Shown here piece by piece: positions 1 to 5,765 of a DNA stretch of 13,225 nt. Position numbers and translations under genes: made by a program. Source of the stretch: JAEZJZ01 sp964450265 (lineage in GTDB: Bacteria > Bacillota > UBA994 > UBA5500); contig CAYVCY010000050.1 in NCBI GenBank assembly GCA_964450265.1, positions 1 to 13,225 on the forward strand. Reading direction: 5' to 3'. Below the pieces are notes generated by a model, which was not told the origin of the DNA, did not search any database, and saw only the letters and a program-made list of their open reading frames with translations. Every line of letters begins with the position of its first letter. Position 1 is the first letter of the stretch.

Positions 1-326
1 CTGTCTACATCTTCGCCATGACCGGGCTGGGCTTATTCTTGGCCAGCGTGCTCAAAACCCAGGCCCAAGTGCAGGCAGTGGCTACTGGGATAGTGATGAT
101 TGGAACTATGCTTGGCGGGGTATTCTTTCCGCTAGAGAACCCCGCCGGTCTCCTGAAGCTGATTGCAGCGGTCTCTCCCCAAAGTTGGGCTGCGCACGCC
201 CTGCGGGATATCCTGACCAGCGGTGCATATCTAGGCTCACTGATCGCGCTGCTCCTCTGGATGACTGTTATCGGCACCCTGCTGCTGCTCATCGGTACCT
301 GGCGGATCAAACGGATGGAAGGATAG
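1..326 (+). CDS. ABC-2 type transporter permease, C-terminal end (partial)
   Basis: Open at the left edge, reading in the frame that begins at base 3. The visible 107 residues contain about three hydrophobic membrane segments and the stretch FFPLENPAGLLKLIAAVSPQ followed by SWAAHALRDIL. That segment is typical of the last extracytoplasmic loop and final helices of ABC-2 family export permeases. The protein ends in a short basic tail (WRIKRMEG), as these permeases usually do. The partner ATPase and the substrate are not visible. Known for the family: such permeases export drugs, polysaccharides or lipids, or expel sodium. Nothing here separates these options. The last 20 bases overlap the end of the convergent cyclase gene. 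The family call is fairly secure; the substrate is unknown. Confidence 0.8.
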   Translation, partial: VYIFAMTGLGLFLASVLKTQAQVQAVATGIVMIGTMLGGVFFPLENPAGLLKLIAAVSPQSWAAHALRDILTSGAYLGSLIALLLWMTVIGTLLLLIGTWRIKRMEG

Positions 327-942
327 GAGCGATCCTGGCCACAGCCCTCACCGGTGACCCGTCGGCCTCCAGCTTCAACGGCAGCGCGATCAGCTCAAAG
401 CTGGGCACCGTCAGCAGCTGACTTAGATTGGTTAGATTCTCCAGAATGTAGACGCCCTCTGAAAGCAGCCGCTTATGGACAGGGAACGGCGGCCGGTCTG
501 GTGAGGGCAGGTCCACCCCTAAGAGCTTGACTCCCTTCTGCAATAGATGATCGCAGATCTCGGGATGCAAGCAAGGATGGTCGTTCCAGTACCGATCGCT
601 GCCGTACCAGCGGTCGTACCCCGTATAGAACAGCACGCTGCAGTCCGCTTTGATCAACTGTTCGTACTCAGGCTGCCAGCGAATGGTCGTCTGTCCGCGC
701 ACATCGATCACGCAGCCAGCGCTGATGAAGGGTTCTAGAGGCAGCTGGGATATGTAAGTGTTGTCAGGAAGCATGTGCATGGGACCATCCAAATGTGTCC
801 CGGCGTGCATGCCGATACACAGCCGATGGTTGTTGTGGCGGTGCCGCTCTAGCCAGCGCGTCTGTGTCAACTCGGTGGGGTCGTCGCCAGGATAAACAGG
901 CATATTCGCAGTGATGGTCTGTGATAGGTCCACTATAGGCAC
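307..942 (-). CDS. cyclase family protein (kynurenine formamidase-like metal hydrolase)
   Basis: The 211-residue protein has the usual family length. It carries the metal-binding signature HAGTHLDGPMH around residues 46-56, the HxGTHxDxPxH motif of the cyclase / arylformamidase family. The N-terminus (VDLSQTITANMPVYPGD) is also typical. Members bind Mn or Zn and hydrolyse amide or lactone-like bonds, with kynurenine formamidase as the best known example. The true substrate cannot be read from sequence. The GTG start at 942 follows an AAGGGGG ribosome binding site about 8 nt upstream. It lies only 17 nt after the stop of the nucleosidase gene, so the two are probably cotranscribed. No tryptophan-degradation gene is nearby, so I do not name it kynB. 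The stop codon is TGA. The 3' end overlaps the permease gene by 20 bp. Confidence 0.85.
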   Translation of the reverse strand: MPIVDLSQTITANMPVYPGDDPTELTQTRWLERHRHNNHRLCIGMHAGTHLDGPMHMLPDNTYISQLPLEPFISAGCVIDVRGQTTIRWQPEYEQLIKADCSVLFYTGYDRWYGSDRYWNDHPCLHPEICDHLLQKGVKLLGVDLPSPDRPPFPVHKRLLSEGVYILENLTNLSQLLTVPSFELIALPLKLEADGSPVRAVARIAPILPSV

Positions 943-959
943 AAGTGTCGCCCCCTTCT

Positions 960-1670
960 TCAGATGTGTTTGCCGAGCGCCAACGCCCGAGCTAGTTCCC
1001 CGATCAGTGGAGTGACAGCCCTCGCTGCCAACAGGGACACTCGCTGGTAATTTTGCTCAAACTGATCCATTGCTCCCTCCAGAGCGTCGGAAATGGAGCG
1101 AATCACGCAAAATGGAACACGGTTGACTGCGCAGGTGTCAGCAATAGCGGCTGACTCCATGTCCACGCAGCAGGCATCGAATTTCTTGGCCAGACGCTGT
1201 TTCTCTGCCAAGTCGGTCTGAAAAGTGTCTCCGGCGCAGCCGTTTCCCAAGTGCGTTCGGTGTCGCTGGCTCAGCTGCTCGAATAGCAGCTGACTGAGTC
1301 CAGGATGCGCGTCGCAGCAGTAGCGTTCCCAAAGTTGGCTGTCGTGCTGGAACTGCCTGGTCGTGACTACTAGATCTCCCACTCTGATCTCTGGGCGCAG
1401 TCCACCGGCGGTGCCGATGTTTAGGATCAGCTGTGGGTGGTGGCGGTCGATCAACGCTTGCGTGGCAGCTGCGGCCCGCACCTTGCCCACCCCGCAGAGG
1501 GTGAGCACCAACTTGATTGCGGGTTGCTCCGATTCGCCGTCGTTAAGAGCGGTCACTCGGGTGTAGACAGGCCGGCCTAGCAGGGGTGCGGATTCTTCCC
1601 AAGTTCCCAAGTTGAGAAACGGTTCCAGCTCCTCGCGCATCGCTGCTAAAATACCGATAGTGATCTGCAT
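960..1670 (-). CDS. mtnN: 5'-methylthioadenosine/S-adenosylhomocysteine nucleosidase
   Basis: The 236-residue protein aligns from end to end with MtnN/Pfs. Visible family motifs are GILAAMREELE at the N-terminus (E14 matches the catalytic-site Glu12 of the E. coli enzyme), GVGKVRAA, NIGTAGGL near residues 84-91, VDMESAAIAD (E172 matches Glu174, which binds the ribose hydroxyls) and RSISD (D195 matches the general acid Asp197). Known role: hydrolysis of the N-glycosidic bond of methylthioadenosine and S-adenosylhomocysteine, releasing adenine and feeding methionine salvage and methyl-cycle detoxification. Some relatives act on aminofutalosine or futalosine for menaquinone synthesis, and this cannot be excluded. 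The ATG start is set by CGGAGG 7 nt upstream. It is the first gene of a two-gene unit with the cyclase-family gene. Confidence 0.9.
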   Translation of the reverse strand: MQITIGILAAMREELEPFLNLGTWEESAPLLGRPVYTRVTALNDGESEQPAIKLVLTLCGVGKVRAAAATQALIDRHHPQLILNIGTAGGLRPEIRVGDLVVTTRQFQHDSQLWERYCCDAHPGLSQLLFEQLSQRHRTHLGNGCAGDTFQTDLAEKQRLAKKFDACCVDMESAAIADTCAVNRVPFCVIRSISDALEGAMDQFEQNYQRVSLLAARAVTPLIGELARALALGKHI

Positions 1671-1694
1671 AGTAGTTCCTCCGTTTCATCCTTT

Positions 1695-1723
1695 CTGCTA
1701 CACAATTACTGGCGATCTGTCAA
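1695..1723 (-). promoter_or_regulatory. candidate sigma-A promoter for mtnN
   Basis: On the minus strand a perfect TTGACA (1723-1718) is followed after 17 nt by TAGCAG (1700-1695), a weak -10 element. The pair lies about 25 nt upstream of the mtnN start codon, leaving a short leader that still contains the ribosome binding site. The -35 element is good and the -10 element is poor, so this is tentative. Confidence 0.35.
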
Positions 1724-1797
1724 AGGACGTAATATAACTCTATTTTATTACTTGCCAAGGGTTGGCAGCAAGGGCCTGCCTGATCCAGAATCAGCTC

Positions 1798-1861
1798 GTC
1801 CCCTTTTTTGGGGAGTGTGAAAGGCCGATGGTCGTTCCACCGGCCTTTCAGGTAATACCTG
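1798..1861 (-). repeat. cluster of three adjacent inverted repeats (structured region)
   Basis: Three dyads sit side by side. One is a 5-bp stem TCCCC/GGGGA around a run of six T (A on the minus strand). The second is a 13-bp stem pairing 1819-1831 with 1837-1849 around a 5-nt loop. The third is a 13-base palindrome CAGGTAATACCTG at 1849-1861. In the long stem one pair is A-C if transcribed rightward but G-U if transcribed leftward, so the structure is complete only in minus-strand RNA. It lies between the Arg/Cys-rich gene and mtnN, both on the minus strand. No T-rich tail follows directly, so a simple terminator is not a good fit. It could be an unusual terminator, an RNA element or a small palindromic repeat. 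Confidence 0.5.
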
Positions 1862-1963
1862 TATTTGAGTGTAACTAGGTGTGAGAGGGTATATGGCTAA
1901 GTTGTTCCATTTCTCAAGGTACCGTGTCGTGACAAAGCCGCTCACTGAGCGACGACGCTGCGT

Positions 1964-2143
1964 TTAGCTCGGAGTGTTGTTCTGGTTTCGAGTTAGTTGC
2001 CAGCAGATGCGGCGGGCGATGCCAGGAACAACCCGGCGGCAACGGCGGCGAAGGCTGCGGGGCACGCAGCGGCAGTAGCGGCGGGCAAACCTGCGCGCAA
2101 AGCGGTGACAATTCAGGCAGCGATGGCGTCTCCATCTAGGCAT
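1964..2143 (-). CDS. small arginine- and cysteine-rich protein, protamine-like, unknown function
   Basis: A 59-residue ORF beginning MPRWRRHRCLNCHRFARR. It has 19 Arg, 6 Cys (positions 9, 12, 24, 26, 35, 47) and no Lys, with a CxxC at 9-12 and a CxC at 24-26. The reason to believe it is the ribosome binding site: GGGAGGTGA ends 5 nt before the ATG, close to the ideal anti-Shine-Dalgarno match. A GTG three codons upstream overlaps that site and is a worse start. I do not recognise a family. Very high Arg with no Lys suggests nucleic-acid binding like a protamine. The Cys pattern suggests disulfide cross-linking, as in spore coat proteins, or metal binding. These are inferences. The opposite strand reads Ala-rich only because Arg codons are GC-rich. 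Its C-terminal tail (NQNNTPS) is polar. Confidence 0.6.
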   Translation of the reverse strand: MPRWRRHRCLNCHRFARRFARRYCRCVPRSLRRRCRRVVPGIARRICWQLTRNQNNTPS

Positions 2144-2351
2144 GCAATTCACCTCCCTGAGGGGTCTGGCGTTGGCTGTGCTTCAGCCACACCTCTGCTT
2201 GCAGTGTATGCGGATGCCGCCAGGGGTGTTACGTGTTTCAATAATAATTGTGTAGATACTAAAGCATATTGAATGCAATAACTATCATGCATGCAATCAG
2301 TATTCAGTCCCAACGTGCCGCGAAAGGGACTCGGTCGTCCCGCTTCACCTC

Positions 2352-2380
2352 TTCAAAACTGGGACTGGAGACTATATACT
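2352..2380 (+). promoter_or_regulatory. candidate sigma-A promoter for the 2419 gene
   Basis: TTCAAA (2352-2357) and TATACT (2375-2380) are separated by 17 nt, a good match to the vegetative consensus. It sits about 40 nt upstream of the first possible start codon of the downstream gene. Just upstream, AGTCCC (2306-2311) can pair with GGGACT at 2326-2331 or with a second copy at 2361-2366 that lies inside the promoter spacer. That arrangement may be chance. Confidence 0.45.
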
Positions 2381-2418
2381 TAGTAACAACGTAGCAAAGA
2401 GAGGTTGGGAAAGGGGAC

Positions 2419-2721
2419 GTGAAGATAGAAATGAAAGACCAAAAGAAGCATGTGATTATCTCTATCTGCTCCATCATTGCGGGTAACCAGATTCAAGATC
2501 TTCGCCGGTCGGTGCCAAAGCAGGCGAAAGAAGAGGCCCTCGGTGTTGAGTCGAACGAGTCCACGCAGTCAGCCGCATCGCCAGTGGATACGAAGCAGGC
2601 GGCAGCAAATAAGGACGCGTGTTCTCTGCGGGCAGTGGCAGGGAAGGCACTTGGCACCTTGTTCCTAGCATATGTGGTCTGGCGGCTGTTTGGTCACAAC
2701 ACGCAGCAGGACGAAGCATAA
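2419..2721 (+). CDS. small protein with C-terminal membrane segment, unknown function
   Basis: Up to 100 residues from a GTG at 2419, or 96 from ATG at 2431. AAAGGGG at 2410-2416 is too close to the GTG and rather far from the ATG, so the start is uncertain. The middle (about residues 30-68) is hydrophilic and rich in Lys, Glu, Ser, Ala and Gln, probably disordered. A single hydrophobic segment, LGTLFLAYVVWRLF, lies near the C-terminus and is followed by a short polar tail (GHNTQQDEA), giving a tail-anchored look. The N-terminus has a weaker hydrophobic stretch (HVIISICSIIAG). I recognise no family. Support for a real gene comes from a candidate promoter upstream and a strong hairpin terminator 17 nt after the TAA stop. 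The function is unknown. Confidence 0.5.
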   Translation: MKIEMKDQKKHVIISICSIIAGNQIQDLRRSVPKQAKEEALGVESNESTQSAASPVDTKQAAANKDACSLRAVAGKALGTLFLAYVVWRLFGHNTQQDEA

Positions 2722-2738
2722 ACTAATGCAGGTATGCT

Positions 2739-2769
2739 AATGGCCTGGCAGTCGCCAGGCCATTGCTTA
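2739..2769 (+). terminator. Rho-independent terminator after the 2419 gene
   Basis: A perfect 11-bp stem pairs 2739-2749 (AATGGCCTGGC) with 2754-2764 around the tetraloop AGTC. It is followed by a moderately T-rich tail (GCTTATTATC). The tail polarity fits rightward transcription. The OsmC-like gene on the other strand ends 54 nt to the right, and this hairpin could also end that transcript, though the minus-strand tail is not T-rich. Confidence 0.75.
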
Positions 2770-2817
2770 TTATCAGCTTGTAAAGATACTAGCAAAGCCT
2801 TTGTCGTTGCTAATAAT

Positions 2818-3189
2818 TCATTCGGCAATCTCCACCGTTACTTCTGGCGGAGTAAAGAGATGGCGTTTGATATAACAGTCATCCATGCGCTCGCGCATAG
2901 CTATGCGGTGTTCCTGGGACAGGTGCCCCGGGAAGAATACTGTAAATGCCATCTTGTTGATCATTTTGGTCTCTTCGTCGGTCTCGATCTCCAGTTCAAT
3001 GCGGGTTCCGGTCGCATCAAGTCCATTCTTGCGGCAGTACCCTGCCACTCCCAAGGACATTCATCCGCCGATTCCGGCCATGAACAGCTCGCCAGGGCCA
3101 AAGGTTTCCTTGGTGATCTGGTGCGATGCCTTCCCGGGAGCAGTGATCAGCGTGGCGTTCTCCTGCAGTTCAAATTCCATTCGCGGCAA
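2818..3189 (-). CDS. OsmC-family protein, candidate selenoprotein with in-frame TGA (Sec) at codon 43
   Basis: Read through one TGA at 3063-3061, this is a continuous 123-residue OsmC-family protein. Residues 30-42 (FGPGELFMAGIGG) precede the TGA and MSLGVAGYCRKNG follows, which is the conserved OsmC helix where the catalytic Cys sits in the pattern GG-C-M-x-L. The TGA occupies exactly that Cys position. The likely resolving Cys is C105 in MDDCYIKRH, matching the second conserved Cys of the family. OsmC/Ohr proteins reduce organic hydroperoxides with a Cys pair, and a Sec here would be the peroxidatic residue. The likely start is TTG at 3189, with GGAGGG 7 nt upstream; ATG at 3180 is an alternative. 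The final TGA at 2818 is an ordinary stop. A SECIS-like hairpin follows the internal TGA. A nonsense mutation or sequencing error is the competing explanation. Confidence 0.82.
3031..3048 (-). promoter_or_regulatory. candidate bacterial SECIS element
   Basis: On the minus-strand RNA, 12 nt after the UGA (3063-3061), GUGGCAG pairs with CUGCCGC to give a 7-bp stem with one G-U wobble around a GGUA loop. The core five pairs are GGCAG/CUGCC. The distance from UGA to the apical loop is 19 nt. Published rules for bacterial SECIS ask for a small apical loop with G in its first two positions, 16-37 nt downstream of the UGA, and this hairpin meets all of them. The G-G-U start of the loop resembles the E. 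coli fdhF element. It is inside the coding region, as bacterial SECIS elements always are. Confidence 0.75.
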
Positions 3190-3287
3190 CTAATAGCCCT
3201 CCTCGAATTATACTCGTCCCCATCTATTGTTTCTTTGGAGGCGGTCAAAAAACCTGCTGCCATTTCAGATGGATGCGAACTGGGCTG

Positions 3288-5531
3288 TTAAGGAAGGGTG
3301 ATGCTCGACGTCAGCTGCATGGTATCAATCTCATTAGCGGTGATCATCCCGTCCGAGATGGCATAGAGATGGTCGCCGACATACAGCAGGCGACGGATCT
3401 GCCATTCGTCGCCGGGCCAATAATAGCCCATCTTAAGCTGCTCCGAAGCACTAAGATGACTCACTCGACCTAGCTCGTCGAAACCACTATTGGTGTCCAC
3501 GCGGTAGGCAATGGCACCCTGGAATTCAGTGGGGCCGTAAGCGAGTTCGTCGGCAGTGGCAACAGTCAGCTGTAGAGGCAGCGCCAATAGCTCCAAAGAT
3601 GCGGAATAAAGCACCGCTTTATGATTATAGAGCGCTTCTGAGTGGCTGCCTCGGCCTCCCAACAGCAGGCTGAACTTCTCCTTTGGTTGGCTGAGGTCGC
3701 TGACGTCAAAGATGGCTAGTTTTAGCCCCCGCTCCAACACCCGGGTGTTGATCACCTGGCCTTGTCTATCCTTGTCCTCAATCAGTATGGTGTCGCGGCC
3801 GATACCTAACAGGTGCCGATCGTCAATGGGATGCAGGTAGGTGCTGAAGCCAGGGATCTTTAGAGCCCCCAGGATCGCCGGGGCCTCAGGATCAGATAGG
3901 TCGAGCACAAACAGCGGATCGACCTGTTCAAAAGTGACCAGGTACCCGCGCTCGTTTTGGAAACGGGCTGAATAGATGCGTTCGCCGGGAGCAATTCCAT
4001 CCACTTGGCCGGCGATAGTCATCTCTTGGTCCAGGATGTAGACTCCGTTGTTGGACTTCCCATCCGTGTCGTAAGTGGTGGCCACCCGCAGGCTGCCGTT
4101 CCATTCATCCATAGAGAATTGATTGAGCAGGTAACCCGGCACAGATCCTTTCGCTGCAAAGGATAGGTCGAGGCCGTCCAGCTGCAGCCGGTAGACATTG
4201 CTCTCGTTGCTATGCCAACTATGGGTAGCTACATACAAGTTCGAGTGAGACATGTAGATGTTGTCACCAGCTCCCAAGTAGGCGGCAATGTTGGCAGGTT
4301 GATCATCTTCGGTGAGGTCGAAGACCGCGGTCAACAGGTAACTACTACCATGTCTCTCCGGGAAGTATTGCACGCAGTCCAGAGGCAAGATCCGCTCTTC
4401 CGGCCCTTTGGTCGAGTCCCGGTAGTGGGGAGCGATGGGGCTGTCATAGAGATGTTGATTAGCCAGCATTACTACCCGGGAGTCCACTTTGCGCGCGGTC
4501 AAGTAGCTGCCGGCCAGCTCCACCGTGCGGATCAGCTCTGGTTCTGCCGGATCGCTGATGTCGTATACCAAGGCACTGGTCTGTTGTTGCCAATAGGGAG
4601 GGAAAGACATCAGGCCAGGGGCCGGCTTGATCCGCCCAAAGGCCACATCCTGCGGTGCCACCGGGTAGCCCCACTGCTTCTGCCCCAGTACCAACAGCCG
4701 TTCCTGATCCAAGAATAGCTCACTGACACTGAGACCCTGGTCGCTGAAGTCTATGCTGCCTACCAGTTTCATCTCGGCAGCCGGGTAGGCAAGGCTGATC
4801 AGCACGGTCTGCCCTTTAGCCTGGTAGATGTACTTGCCGTCGGTCTTGACCAGGTCCGCTTCGTCCACTCCCTCCACCTGGTTGTTGGTGGTGGAAAAGT
4901 CGGGAGCAGATGGGGCGGCAGATTTGGTGCTTGAGCTGCTCTCAGCGAGCACCTGGTCAGCCATTCCTCTGACCAACTCACCGAAGTAATCGTCATTTGC
5001 GTAGCGCCCTTCAGTCAACATCTTCTCCAAATTGGCCAGACTGCCTATCGTCGGCAATTGCTGCTTGCTGGGTGAGCCGATGTAGGCGATGCGACTTTGG
5101 CTATTCCAGCCTACCGACAGCCCCAGGGCTTCCGCCAGGCGCAACGGTAGATAGGGTATCGATCCGAGCAGGATGGCCGGATCTTCTCGGTCCCATGCTC
5201 TGTTGTTGAGCATCAAACTGATCTTGGGGTAGCCGTTCCAGCTCTCATCCCGTGGGAGCGCAGGCATACCCCGGTCGGAGTTGAGGTAGACCGTCAACTC
5301 TTGATCGCTCCAGTAGTAGTTGAGTCCTAGTGTTTCAGCCATCGATTCAGCCGGGGCGTACACTCTGCCCGCAATCAATACGCAATTCGGCCCCGGGGCA
5401 AGCGGTTCTCCAAAAGCCAATACAGATAGGGGAGCGGCCGATTCTGCTACTTGGATGCTACTGCCGAGACTGAGCATGTACAGGAAGAGGGACAACAACG
5501 CCAGGCCTTTCCACGCAGACAACTGTGCCAT
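3288..5531 (-). CDS. secreted beta-propeller protein with N-terminal stalk-like (copper amine oxidase N-like) domain
   Basis: A 747-residue protein. Residues 7-30 form a Sec-type signal peptide (hydrophobic core GLALLSLFLYMLSLG). Residues about 50-152 look like a 'copper amine oxidase N-terminal' / stalk domain, with VLIAGRVYAPAESMAETLG and a second IPYLPLRLAEALGL unit. A linker rich in Ser and Ala follows (about 198-212). From about residue 215 the stretch TTNNQVEGVDEADLVKTDG is the hallmark opening of the PF09826 beta-propeller family, which then runs to the C-terminus (repeated blades such as VLDLSDPEAPAILG and IFDVSDLSQPKE). The function of this family is not established. The domain order suggests an extracellular or wall-associated binding protein. 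ATG at 5531 has GGAGG 9 nt upstream. The OsmC-like gene follows 98 nt downstream on the same strand. Confidence 0.88.
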   Translation of the reverse strand: MAQLSAWKGLALLSLFLYMLSLGSSIQVAESAAPLSVLAFGEPLAPGPNCVLIAGRVYAPAESMAETLGLNYYWSDQELTVYLNSDRGMPALPRDESWNGYPKISLMLNNRAWDREDPAILLGSIPYLPLRLAEALGLSVGWNSQSRIAYIGSPSKQQLPTIGSLANLEKMLTEGRYANDDYFGELVRGMADQVLAESSSSTKSAAPSAPDFSTTNNQVEGVDEADLVKTDGKYIYQAKGQTVLISLAYPAAEMKLVGSIDFSDQGLSVSELFLDQERLLVLGQKQWGYPVAPQDVAFGRIKPAPGLMSFPPYWQQQTSALVYDISDPAEPELIRTVELAGSYLTARKVDSRVVMLANQHLYDSPIAPHYRDSTKGPEERILPLDCVQYFPERHGSSYLLTAVFDLTEDDQPANIAAYLGAGDNIYMSHSNLYVATHSWHSNESNVYRLQLDGLDLSFAAKGSVPGYLLNQFSMDEWNGSLRVATTYDTDGKSNNGVYILDQEMTIAGQVDGIAPGERIYSARFQNERGYLVTFEQVDPLFVLDLSDPEAPAILGALKIPGFSTYLHPIDDRHLLGIGRDTILIEDKDRQGQVINTRVLERGLKLAIFDVSDLSQPKEKFSLLLGGRGSHSEALYNHKAVLYSASLELLALPLQLTVATADELAYGPTEFQGAIAYRVDTNSGFDELGRVSHLSASEQLKMGYYWPGDEWQIRRLLYVGDHLYAISDGMITANEIDTMQLTSSITLP

Positions 5532-5663
5532 TTCTGATCGCCTCCATGGGGTTATTCTGGCCGTATAGACGGATATTTCAGAACTTTGTTCCCAAGAAGT
5601 TCAGTTTTCGTCCACCTGGCGCGGGCAGACGGCGCAAGCGCACCACTAGGGTCGACCCCGAGC

Positions 5664-5723
5664 ATGAGTTTACGTCTGTCGAAGGAAATTGATGAGCGAT
5701 TGGCGAAGCTAACTAAAAGCAGA
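5664..5723 (+). pseudogene. possible remnant of a ribbon-helix-helix antitoxin N-terminus
   Basis: Twenty codons beginning ATG read MSLRLSKEIDERLAKLTKSR. This fits the strand-plus-first-helix pattern of small RHH antitoxins (S-x-R-L-x-x-E-x-x-x-R-L-x-x-L). The usual continuation into the second helix (SKSxxxREAI) is absent; instead the frame drifts into unrelated residues and joins, without a stop, the start of the amidohydrolase. No clear ribosome binding site precedes the ATG and no toxin is nearby. A chance resemblance over 20 residues is possible. Confidence 0.35.
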
Positions 5724-5765
5724 TCGCCTATGAGCCAGATCTGCCATTTTGGGGGTGCTACATTT

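Noticed and set aside
2199..2240. Sigma-K-like CATACACTG with an upstream AC ahead of the Arg/Cys-rich gene (minus strand)
   Set aside because: The last -10 position does not match and an AC dinucleotide is found almost anywhere, so the evidence is too thin to annotate.
1997..2272. Alanine-rich plus-strand open frame
   Set aside because: It is the complement of the Arg-rich minus-strand gene; the composition follows from GC-rich Arg codons and it has no ribosome binding site.
2818..3060. Treating the OsmC-like gene as an 80-residue protein starting at ATG 3060
   Set aside because: OsmC homology clearly continues upstream of the TGA in the same frame, and the ATG at 3060 has no ribosome binding site at proper distance.
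2734..3291. 185-codon plus-strand open frame opposite the OsmC-like gene
   Set aside because: It is the antisense shadow of the OsmC-like gene. It has no ribosome binding site, no recognisable homology, and its start lies inside the terminator hairpin.
4212..4718. 168-codon plus-strand open frame inside the beta-propeller gene
   Set aside because: It is a shadow frame; the minus-strand propeller protein explains this region fully.
5581..5602. Inverted repeat GAACTT...AAGTTC between divergent genes
   Set aside because: Six-base arms with a 10-nt spacer in an AT-rich gap are expected by chance, and no clear promoter sits next to it.
5649..5658. Palindrome GGGTCGACCC just before the antitoxin-like remnant
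   Set aside because: A single 10-bp palindrome without a second copy or promoter context is not enough to call an operator.
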